A DNA stretch of 64,000 bases from VXYL01 sp965203685 (lineage in GTDB: Bacteria > Pseudomonadota > Gammaproteobacteria > Pseudomonadales > Azotimanducaceae). The DNA lies in contig OZ241908.1 in assembly GCA_965203685.1 (NCBI GenBank), forward strand, positions 5,270,001 to 5,334,000. Direction: 5' to 3'. Below are positions 57,364 to 64,000 of the stretch, in pieces (position 1 is the first letter of the stretch; each line of letters opens with the position of its first letter). Under the pieces are notes generated by a model that saw nothing but the letters and a program-made list of their open reading frames with translations, ran no database searches and had not been told where the DNA came from. The position numbers and the translations under genes are program-made.

Positions 57364-58038
57364 TCAGGCTTCCACCGGTGGATAGGGAGGCACGCCCCAA
57401 GGCTCGTCCGGGTGGTCCATCATCAGGTTGACGAAGTGGGGCACTAGGCACGCCATGACCTCCTTGCCGCCGTCCACCTGCTGCCGATTGACGCTACCAC
57501 CCCAAGTCGCACCGCCGTGCATGAGCTGGTTGCGCAGTATGTAGAGGCGCCGGAACAGGATGCCCAAGATGCGCGCCGTGTCCTGCCTGCCTAGGGCGCG
57601 ATTCACGTTGCGTTGCTCGGCTCGAAACCATCGCTCCCAGTCTTCGAACCCTTCTTCACCGTGTCGGTGACGCCAGAACGGCTCGAAGACATACCGGTTG
57701 TCGAGGAACGGGCGCAACGCATCGGAGAACCGCCGCCAGATCGCATCGTAGACGACGCGCTCGCCGTCGACCCTCAAGATCTGGTCGAAATACCACTCTC
57801 GGAAATCCGTGTCCTGGAACCGTGCGTGCAAGTCCTTGCCCTGTGCATAGGCGGCGTTGAACGCGATCCAGTAGCAGATGAAGGCCGTGTCCGAGTCCGC
57901 GTCGCCGGCTGCGCGCTCGGCACCTCGAATCCAACTGATGGCACGGTGGATGCGCAAGTCGAGGTCCGACGGGAAGCCCTCGCGCAAGCGGCGGTGCTTG
58001 GCCTTCAAGACATCGAAGGTGAGATCACCTATGGCCAT
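57364..58038 (-). CDS. HEPN-like protein, unknown function
   Basis: 224-residue soluble helical protein. RRLYILRNQLMHGGATW at about residues 163-179 contains RNQLMH, the R-x4-H arrangement of HEPN ribonuclease domains, and SDTAFICYWIAFNAAYAQG at about 49-67 is a typical first HEPN helix. Family-level function is not certain; HEPN proteins often act as RNases in stress and defence. No minimal-nucleotidyltransferase partner is adjacent. It lies 37 bp downstream of a lipoprotein gene on the same strand and converges with the PhyH-like gene. Confidence 0.65.
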   Translation of the reverse strand: MAIGDLTFDVLKAKHRRLREGFPSDLDLRIHRAISWIRGAERAAGDADSDTAFICYWIAFNAAYAQGKDLHARFQDTDFREWYFDQILRVDGERVVYDAIWRRFSDALRPFLDNRYVFEPFWRHRHGEEGFEDWERWFRAEQRNVNRALGRQDTARILGILFRRLYILRNQLMHGGATWGGSVNRQQVDGGKEVMACLVPHFVNLMMDHPDEPWGVPPYPPVEA

Positions 58039-58074
58039 GCGCTTGCCCCGACCAAGGCTCGGTCTGACCTCCCG

Positions 58075-58446
58075 TCAAGCGGTCGCGCCAACCAAGAGCA
58101 GCAGCACGAGAGTGCCGATCGCCGTGATCGCGACAAGAGGTGCCAACGAGACGGTGCGTATGACCGAGAACTTCTCGGTCTTCATGGTGGCGATGTCGTC
58201 AATCCGCACCTCGACATCCGGCCCGCCCGTGGTCTTGCCGCGCAAAACCTGATCGTCCAGCGCGTAGACCTCCAAGCGCAAGCGTGTACCGTCGGTCTGG
58301 ATCAATTCAATCTGATCGCCCGGTACCACGGCCGATCCGTCGCGAATAGCTGCGTGCAGTTCCTTGTCCGGGAGCCGGACGGGTTGCAGGCTCGTACAGC
58401 CGGCCGCAACCAACGTGGCAAACGCAAGGATGGTCGCACACCTCAT
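58075..58446 (-). CDS. predicted lipoprotein with C-terminal membrane helix
   Basis: About 123 residues, not recognised. The N-terminus MRCATILAFATLVAAGCTSL has a lipobox (VAAGC). A beta-rich middle (DQIELIQTDGTRLRLEVYAL) is followed by a hydrophobic C-terminal segment (about 98-121, LAPLVAITAIGTLVLLLLVG). The ATG at 58446 places the signal peptide at the start; the frame opens at 58482. Same strand as the HEPN-like gene. Confidence 0.6.
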   Translation of the reverse strand: MRCATILAFATLVAAGCTSLQPVRLPDKELHAAIRDGSAVVPGDQIELIQTDGTRLRLEVYALDDQVLRGKTTGGPDVEVRIDDIATMKTEKFSVIRTVSLAPLVAITAIGTLVLLLLVGATA

Positions 58447-58529
58447 GGCAATCCCGGCCTCGTCCCCTGACCGACCGATCATACCGATGTTCGGTAGCGG
58501 TGAACCGGCGTCGGGGCAGCTACAGGCAG

Positions 58530-59186
58530 CTACCGGCCCAGTTGACGCTTGAGTTCGGCCATGTCGTTCTCCAAGGCGGCCACGCGTGCTTCCAAGGTTG
58601 CGAGTGCGCTCCGGCGCTGGGGAGTTGCACCGGTCGGCGACGCGGCTGCGGGTCGTTCCAAGGGCACGGAGTCGACGTGGCCGGAAAACAGGTGCACGTA
58701 CTCGTGGTCGCGGCGCCCCGTTTTGCGCGGCAGGCGGGCCACGACCGCGCGCCCCTCGCGAGCGGTGTCCATCAGGCCCGCCAAGGTCTCGTCAACGGCG
58801 TCGTTGTCCTCGAAGGCGTACAGCCGCGCACTGCGCGTACGCAGTTCTCCCGGGGTCTGCGGTCCGCGCAGCAGGAGGACACACACAACGGCGTACTCGG
58901 CGTCGCTGAACTGCTGGTCGCTGAAGGCCGTGTTGCAGAACCGCTGGCTGTACTTGATCACGCCCGTGCGGAAGTTCTCCTCGCTCGTCACGTAACCCTG
59001 GTCTTCAAGCGCCCGGGCCGTGCGTTGCACCGTTGCACGATCAAGGGAGAGCACGGGTTCGCGGCTCGACTTCTGATTGCAGGCGGCGGCGAGCGCGTTG
59101 AGGGTCAACGGGCACTGGTCCGGCGTCGTGACGGCCTTTTCCATCAGGCAGCCGACAACGCGGATCTCGTTCTGCGACAGTTCCAT
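58530..59186 (-). CDS. yceH: YceH family protein (UPF0502/DUF480)
   Basis: 218-residue member of the YceH family, two tandem winged-helix domains of unknown role. The match covers the length: MELSQNEIRVVGCLMEKAVTTPDQCPLTLNALAAACNQKS at the start (residues 1-40), REPVLSLDRATVQRTARALE, then YAVVCVLLLRGPQTPGELRTR near 119, and a C-terminal coiled coil (about 195-218) ending MAELKRQLGR. Lies between a lipoprotein and a desaturase gene, all on the minus strand. Confidence 0.92.
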   Translation of the reverse strand: MELSQNEIRVVGCLMEKAVTTPDQCPLTLNALAAACNQKSSREPVLSLDRATVQRTARALEDQGYVTSEENFRTGVIKYSQRFCNTAFSDQQFSDAEYAVVCVLLLRGPQTPGELRTRSARLYAFEDNDAVDETLAGLMDTAREGRAVVARLPRKTGRRDHEYVHLFSGHVDSVPLERPAAASPTGATPQRRSALATLEARVAALENDMAELKRQLGR

Positions 59187-59237
59187 GGTGACCGGGCGGG
59201 GCAGCGGCGCGCCCCCGTCAGCGGCTATACCAGACGC

Positions 59238-60437
59238 CTAGGTCGTGGCGACTCTCAGGGGCATCGAGTAGGACTTCAACTCGCCCACGAAATCGCGCAG
59301 CGCCTGGATGCCGGTCTCTTCCGCCGAGGCGCACCAGTCCCTGAACGCCTTCAGCAGATCCTCGCCGTTGCCGCCGCGCTTGGCCCACACGGCGTTCAGT
59401 TCTAAGCGCTTCTCGTAGATGGTCTTGAGAACCGGGCTCGATGCGAGGATGGCGTTGATGTCGTGCCGGTCACGCTCTCGGACGATGCCGTCGTCGCGGC
59501 AAAGGACGCTCCGGGCGCGTCGGAGCAGGCGTCGGGCGGAGGCGTCGGCGCGGCGTACTTCCTGCTTGGCGAGTGGCTTGACGACGCCTTCGGCGTAGTG
59601 GGACATGATGCGGAAGCGATCGTTGAGCGCGGCCCAGACGGTGTCCATGTCGATCTGCGCCTTGCCTTGGACGCGGGTTACCACCGGACCCGTGGATCGG
59701 GCCTTGGCCCAGCCGCAGAGTTCGAAGAGGCGGATCCATGCCCAGCCGATGTCGAATTCCCAGCGCTTCACCGAGAGCTTCGCGGAGTTGGGGTAGGTGT
59801 GGTGGTTGTTGTGCAACTCCTCGCCGCCGATGAGGATGCCCCATGGCACGATGTTCTTGGCGGCATCCGCGGTCTCGAAGTTGCGGTAGCCGGTGTGATG
59901 GCAAACGCCGTTGATGACACCAGCGGCGAGGATCGGAATCCACAGCATCTGGATCGCCCAGATGATGATGCCGACGCTGCCGAAGAGCGCGATGTCGACC
60001 ATTGCCATGATGCCGATGCCGAGATACGGGTGCGCTACCGCAACCTTGCGCTCGAACCAGTCGTCCGGCGTGCCCTTGCCGTACTTGGCCAGCGTCTCCG
60101 GCGTGCTGCCGGCGCGGTAGTACTCCGTGCCTTTCCAGAAGATCTCCTGCAAGCCGTGAACTTGCGGGCTGTGCGGATCGTCTTCGGTCTCGGTGGTGGC
60201 GTGGTGCTTGCGATGCACCGCCGTCCACTCCTTGGTGATCATGCCCGTCGTCAGCCACAGCCACACGCGGAACACCATGGCGAGGCCGGGGCTCAAGTCC
60301 AACGACCGGTGGGCGGAGTGGCGGTGCAGGTACACGGTGACCGCGACGATCGTGCCGTGGGTGACGGCCAAGGTAAACGCCACCGCCGTCCACGGGGAGA
60401 GCCCGATGGCTCCGTACCACCAATCGATCACGTTCAA
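59238..60437 (-). CDS. membrane fatty acid desaturase (acyl-CoA delta-9 type)
   Basis: 399-residue integral-membrane di-iron desaturase. The three His boxes are present: HRHSAHR near residue 39, HRKHH near 75 and HNNHH near 213, with membrane segments at about 5-35, 52-70, 135-155 and 160-178. The spacing fits the stearoyl-CoA-desaturase class (OLE1/DesC). Introduces double bonds into acyl chains to keep membranes fluid. I chose the TTG at 60437 because GGGAGGA lies 7 nt upstream; a GTG at 60452 is the longest start. The C-terminal 100 residues are helical and cytoplasmic. Confidence 0.88.
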   Translation of the reverse strand: MNVIDWWYGAIGLSPWTAVAFTLAVTHGTIVAVTVYLHRHSAHRSLDLSPGLAMVFRVWLWLTTGMITKEWTAVHRKHHATTETEDDPHSPQVHGLQEIFWKGTEYYRAGSTPETLAKYGKGTPDDWFERKVAVAHPYLGIGIMAMVDIALFGSVGIIIWAIQMLWIPILAAGVINGVCHHTGYRNFETADAAKNIVPWGILIGGEELHNNHHTYPNSAKLSVKRWEFDIGWAWIRLFELCGWAKARSTGPVVTRVQGKAQIDMDTVWAALNDRFRIMSHYAEGVVKPLAKQEVRRADASARRLLRRARSVLCRDDGIVRERDRHDINAILASSPVLKTIYEKRLELNAVWAKRGGNGEDLLKAFRDWCASAEETGIQALRDFVGELKSYSMPLRVATT

Positions 60438-60677
60438 GGCTCGTCCTCCCACCGCTGCGGCGCGGTTTTACTGCTGCCGCGCATTCTGTCAATCGCGCGA
60501 CCGTCAACGCAAGTCAAGTTGAACGAACTGTGGGAGGCCTTAGGGCCTTCGACGGCTCGCTTATCCCCTTCCCGGGTCGGCGGCTCGCCCTCCCTGCAAG
60601 GATGTGCGGCGTGAGCAGTTGCCACCGCCTCGTCGACACAACCTCAAGAGCCTCCACCCGCACCATAATGCGTCGCC

Positions 60678-62417
60678 ATGCAAATTGCGAGCGGGAAATC
60701 GGCAGTCACGCTGCCTACGGCTGATGTCGACTTCGACGGTGGGCGCCCCGTCTCGAGGCGGTTCGGCGATGTCTACTATTCCGCCGACGGACCCGACGAG
60801 GTCCGCCGCGTATTTCTCGGGCCGGCGGCGGTGGCCGAGCGCGCACAGGAAAGCGACCAACCCTTCACGATCGCGGAACTCGGTTTCGGCACCGGGCTGA
60901 ATCTCGTCGTTGCGGCTGCCGCCACCCGGGCACGCCTCCACTTCGTGTCGTTTGAACGCCAGCCGCTGACACGCGCCGACTTGGCCCGTGCGCTTAAGCC
61001 CTGGCGCCGCGACCACCCCTTGGTCGAACCACTAGTCGCGGCTTACCCGCCACCCGTGCGAGGCTGGCATCGTCGGCTGTTCGAGTCCGGTCGAATCCAG
61101 CTCTCGGTGTTCTTCGGCGACGTCGGCGACGGATTGGCCGACCTCCGAGAACAGCAGCGGCGCGGTGTGGACGCGTGGTTCCTCGACGGCTTCGCGCCGA
61201 AACGCAACCCGGAGATGTGGCGCGATGCACTATTCGCCGACATCGCCGCCCTGTGCGCTCCCGGCGCCACAGCGACGACCTTCACAGCCGCCGGCGACGT
61301 GCGCCGTCGACTCGCCGCGCACGGCTTCACGGTGCGCCGCGTCGATCAGCGCCCCCACAAGCGCCACAGCACCGCAGCGGTTTTCGCGGGTACGGGTCGC
61401 ACCTTTCGCGCCCCACGCGACGTGGTCGTCGTGGGTGCAGGATTGGCCGGGGCCGCCACGGCGCGGCGCCTTGCCGACAAGGGCATCGGCGTTACGCTCC
61501 TGGACCGGGGCGAAGGCGTCGCTAGCGGCGCGTCCGCGATTCCGGCCGCGGTGCTGCACCCCCGCCTTCTGCCAACGGCCTCGGTTGACGCCCTCTACCG
61601 GCTGCAGTCCTTCCTCCACGCCGCAGCGTGGTTGCGTGATCGCGTAGGCGTTGCCGCAACAGGCGTCCTGCAACTTGTCGGCCCACGCGAAGATACCGCC
61701 CGGCTTCGCCGCGTCGCCGACGCGACGCCCGAGGACGTCGCGACGTATGTCGCCGCAGATGCGGCATCGGAATTGGCAGGGACGCCTGTCCACCGGCCAG
61801 CGCTGTTCTTTCCCGGAACATCGACGATCAACGGCAAGGCGCTCGCCCTGGATCTCGCCGACGACCCCGGCATCGCGGTCGTGCCCGTGGTGGACACCCC
61901 ACCAAGCGTGACGATCGTTCGGGCTACCGGCGCGGATGTGGCTGGGTTCCCCCGCCTCGAGGTCGGCCCTGTGGCCGGACAGCTCGATCGATTCCCGTGC
62001 GATGAGCCACCGCGGCTACCCATCGTCGGGGACGGCGTCATCGTCCCGGACAACGGGTCCGTCTGGGCCGGGGCGACCTACGAGTACACACCTTGGGACC
62101 CGGACCGGGCCAGCCAGGCGAACGCCACGCGCTACGCGGAGTTCTTCGGCACTGAGCCCGGCCCGGCCCTGGCGCGCTTTCGAGGCACCAGGGCCGTCAC
62201 ATCGGACCGCCTGCCCGTCATCGGTGCCGACCGCGGCACGTGGTTCAATCTCGGCCACGGCTCCCACGGCACCATCACCGCGATCTTCGGTGCCGAGATC
62301 ATCGCCAGCGCAATCAACGGCGAAGTGGCACCAGCGACCCGCGACCTCCGTGCGCTCCTTGAACCGGCGCGGTTCCGCCGGCGTCAGTTGCGTCGCCCAA
62401 ACCCTTTTCGACGTTGA
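60678..62417 (+). CDS. mnmC: bifunctional tRNA mnm5s2U biosynthesis enzyme MnmC
   Basis: 579-residue fusion. The N-terminal MnmC2 methyltransferase (about 1-235) has PVSRRFGDVYYSADGPDEV, the SAM loop IAELGFGTGLNLVVAAAA near 65 and VDAWFLDGFAPKRNPEMW near 164. The C-terminal MnmC1 FAD oxidase (about 250-570) has the dinucleotide motif VVVGAGLAGAATARRLADKG near 250 and GTRAVTSDRLPVIG near 503. Together they convert cmnm5(s2)U34 to mnm5(s2)U34 in tRNA wobble positions. E. coli MnmC is 668 residues, so this one is compact. It stands alone on the plus strand with 225 bp upstream. Confidence 0.94.
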   Translation: MQIASGKSAVTLPTADVDFDGGRPVSRRFGDVYYSADGPDEVRRVFLGPAAVAERAQESDQPFTIAELGFGTGLNLVVAAAATRARLHFVSFERQPLTRADLARALKPWRRDHPLVEPLVAAYPPPVRGWHRRLFESGRIQLSVFFGDVGDGLADLREQQRRGVDAWFLDGFAPKRNPEMWRDALFADIAALCAPGATATTFTAAGDVRRRLAAHGFTVRRVDQRPHKRHSTAAVFAGTGRTFRAPRDVVVVGAGLAGAATARRLADKGIGVTLLDRGEGVASGASAIPAAVLHPRLLPTASVDALYRLQSFLHAAAWLRDRVGVAATGVLQLVGPREDTARLRRVADATPEDVATYVAADAASELAGTPVHRPALFFPGTSTINGKALALDLADDPGIAVVPVVDTPPSVTIVRATGADVAGFPRLEVGPVAGQLDRFPCDEPPRLPIVGDGVIVPDNGSVWAGATYEYTPWDPDRASQANATRYAEFFGTEPGPALARFRGTRAVTSDRLPVIGADRGTWFNLGHGSHGTITAIFGAEIIASAINGEVAPATRDLRALLEPARFRRRQLRRPNPFRR

Positions 62418-62502
62418 TCGCCCGTCCGGGAAACACCGATGGCCGATTTCCTACTTGCGAACGAGAGATGCGCCATTGGCACGTCTCTGGCGCCGGAGTA
62501 GG

Positions 62503-63078
62503 ATGCCGGCTATGCAGGAGTCGCCTTACATCACTCGATCCGACTTGGACACCGCGTTGGCGCAGTTTCGCGATGAAACGGCCACGCTCGTTGCCGATGT
62601 GGTGGCCAAGCAGCTACAGAACCTCGGCGGGGGCAACGGCAATCCGACCGCAGCGCAACCCGACCGGGCACGCACTATGGAGACGGACGCCGCGCAAATC
62701 TTGGACGGCATCGTCAGCCTGAAAGCCGAAGTGGCCTCGAGCCGCCGCGAGACGCGTGAACTCAGGGCGGACATCAACGGACTGCGCAAAGAGGTCAAGG
62801 CAGACGTCGAGGGACTCCGAAAGGAAGTCAAGGCCGACATCGACGGGCTGCGCAAGGAGATCAAGGCCGATGTCGGCGACCTGCGGCAGAACGTCAAGCT
62901 CGACGTCGACTCGTTGAAGCATGACATGGGCGAACTTCGCGAGCTGCGTGGCGAAGTCCGGATCGTCAAGTGGATGTTCGGATTGGTTGTCGCCGCCTTG
63001 ATCGCGGGCTTGACGATCGTCCACCAGGACTTGGGCCGCCGCATCGACGGCGTGACCGCCGAACTGCGTTCCCGCTAG
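62503..63078 (+). CDS. coiled-coil protein with C-terminal membrane anchor
   Basis: About 191 residues. After SDLDTALAQFRDETATLVADVVAKQL the central region (about 85-150) has five 11-residue repeats of the type INGLRKEVKAD, VEGLRKEVKAD, IDGLRKEIKAD, forming a parallel or antiparallel coiled coil. A membrane helix (about 157-175, MFGLVVAALIAGLTIV) near the C-terminus anchors it. It resembles DUF1640/Bdr-like coiled-coil proteins; function unknown. An ATG at 62503 has GGAG upstream; 62512 is an alternative. Its stop overlaps the convergent HIT gene by 4 bp. Confidence 0.65.
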   Translation: MPAMQESPYITRSDLDTALAQFRDETATLVADVVAKQLQNLGGGNGNPTAAQPDRARTMETDAAQILDGIVSLKAEVASSRRETRELRADINGLRKEVKADVEGLRKEVKADIDGLRKEIKADVGDLRQNVKLDVDSLKHDMGELRELRGEVRIVKWMFGLVVAALIAGLTIVHQDLGRRIDGVTAELRSR

Positions 63079-63482
63079 ATTCCCAACGCCTCGCGCAGCA
63101 CGGCCGCGCGTTGCGTCACGACGTCGAGGTCCGGATCCTCCACGACCCCGGCGTTCCACACCGGCCCCGGCCAAGCGATGTCCGCAACGTAGCGGCCGAT
63201 GACGTGCACGTGCAGTTGCGGAACCTGGTTGCCGAGTGCGGCGACGTTGATCTTCTCCGCCGCGAAGGCGTCCACCAACGCGCGTGATACGTGTCCCACC
63301 TCGTCGAAAAGCGTGAGGGCTTGCTCGCGCGGCAGGTCGTGGAAGTCGCGCAAGCCGCCGATCCGTGGCACGAGAATCGTCCACGGGAACCGGTGGTCGC
63401 GCATCAGCAGGATCCGGCACAGCGCCATGTCGCCCAGGACATCGCAGTCGGCGGCCAGCTTTTCGTGCAGTGCGAACGTCAT
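63075..63482 (-). CDS. HIT-domain protein
   Basis: 135-residue member of the HIT superfamily of nucleotide hydrolases and transferases. FALHEKLAADCDVLGDMALC (residues 3-22) is followed by FPWTILVPR and the HIT motif in PQLHVHVIGRYVADIAWPGP near 93, where the first His of the HxHxH triad is Gln, as in a common proteobacterial subfamily. The ATG at 63482 has an AGGAG ribosome-binding site 6 nt upstream. Substrate unknown. Confidence 0.88.
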   Translation of the reverse strand: MTFALHEKLAADCDVLGDMALCRILLMRDHRFPWTILVPRIGGLRDFHDLPREQALTLFDEVGHVSRALVDAFAAEKINVAALGNQVPQLHVHVIGRYVADIAWPGPVWNAGVVEDPDLDVVTQRAAVLREALGI

Positions 63483-63509
63483 TGACACTCCTGACCTTCT
63501 CAAGATTCT

Positions 63510-64000
63510 CTATCGGGCCGGATAGCCGCCGACCCAGACGGGGCTCGACCACGCAATCGCATCGTTGGCCTGAACGACGCGCACATAGTAGTAGTCGCCC
63601 TGGCGCTGCCCTCGGTCCTCGACTTCGAAACTCACGTCGGTTTCGCCGTCCGCGACAATCCGGCGCAAGGTCACGGTGTCGGCGTACCCGTCGAACTCCA
63701 ACGTGCGCGTGACCGCGCCTTGCTCAAGCTCGCGCAACGGCAGCACGACCTCGGCGGCCGGCACGCTCTTGTGGTAGCGGAAGCGCGGCGGCCCGCCCCC
63801 GAACTCCAATCCCTCGCGCAAGCGGACGGTGAGCGATGCCGGGCGGCGAACGTCCTCGATCTTCAGCTTCATGGCACTGGTGCCGCCGCGGGTGTGGGTG
63901 CGAAAGGCGATGCTCGAACCGTCGGTCAGATCCACGCCCTGCGTCTCCCGATTGGCGAAATCCATGGCGTCCACACTGGCCACCATCGCGCCGTCCACGT
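63510..64000 (-). CDS. DUF3604 domain protein, C-terminal part (5' end outside window)
   Basis: Frame open to the window edge. The last 160 residues end with YYYVRVVQANDAIAWSSPVWVGGYP, the hallmark C-terminus of DUF3604 proteins, which are secreted PHP-like metal-dependent proteins of unknown role. SSIAFRTHTRGGTSAMKLKIE and the beta-strand-rich middle are consistent. It lies 27 bp upstream of the HIT gene on the same strand. Confidence 0.75.
   Translation of the reverse strand, partial: VDGAMVASVDAMDFANRETQGVDLTDGSSIAFRTHTRGGTSAMKLKIEDVRRPASLTVRLREGLEFGGGPPRFRYHKSVPAAEVVLPLRELEQGAVTRTLEFDGYADTVTLRRIVADGETDVSFEVEDRGQRQGDYYYVRVVQANDAIAWSSPVWVGGYPAR

Overview
The window looks like one contig of a high-GC gammaproteobacterium, probably an uncultured lineage. 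Several blocks keep a Pseudomonas-like order: gshB-tonB-yqgE-ruvX; pilT/yggS-proC-yggT-metX-metW-DUF4426-rdgB-hemW-trmB; rpoH-ftsX-ftsE-ftsY / rsmD-coaD / mutM-rpmG-rpmB; leuS-lptE-holA. Many neighbours share 4-bp stop/start overlaps, and GTG and TTG starts are common.

Layout. 1-8.3 kb: glycolate-oxidase-like FAD enzyme (partial), alpha/beta hydrolase, pgk, metK, metF, an unknown protein, gshB, a TonB-like protein, yqgE, ruvX. 8.6-10.4 kb: a FixL/FixJ oxygen-sensing two-component pair; FixL keeps the heme-pocket residues. 10.4-20 kb: the pilT to trmB block, broken by a phytanoyl-CoA-dioxygenase-like gene and a macro-domain gene. 20-30.3 kb: rpoH, ftsXEY, rsmD, coaD, mutM (apparently started at CTG), rpmG, rpmB, leuS, lptE, holA. 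30.4-34.2 kb: ybjQ, a small membrane protein and a type-2 ileS.

34.5-46.3 kb is an accessory island between ileS and yciB. Its minus-strand cluster encodes, in transcription order, a DUF4258-like protein, an unknown Arg-rich protein, a truncated TIR protein, an Hsp70-like ATPase with SAP-like repeats and a coiled-coil insert, a SIR2-family protein, an 899-residue protein of unknown function overlapping sir2, and a ComF-like phosphoribosyltransferase with a damaged PRPP loop. A divergent NrtR-type (Nudix plus winged helix) regulator with a palindromic operator sits at its head. The SIR2, TIR and NrtR content suggests an NAD-centred defence locus, partly decayed. I do not recognise the exact gene set. 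A DUF4143 ATPase with an amber stop ends the island.

46.4-50.6 kb: yciB, pdxJ, a cyclophilin lipoprotein, a membrane-anchored cold-shock protein, argS. 50.6-57.3 kb: an SDR, then a GMC oxidoreductase, MATE exporter, tannase/feruloyl-esterase-like protein and second PhyH-like dioxygenase in tight succession. 57.4-64 kb: a HEPN-like protein, a lipoprotein, yceH, a fatty acid desaturase, mnmC, a coiled-coil membrane protein, a HIT protein and the end of a DUF3604 protein.

Unusual features: all three class I tRNA synthetases (LeuRS HIGN, IleRS HHGN, ArgRS QVHH) depart from the HIGH signature. Palindromic repeats occur in two intergenic regions, and palindromes lie in frame inside at least two coding sequences. 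No rRNA, tRNA, CRISPR array or insertion sequence was found by eye.
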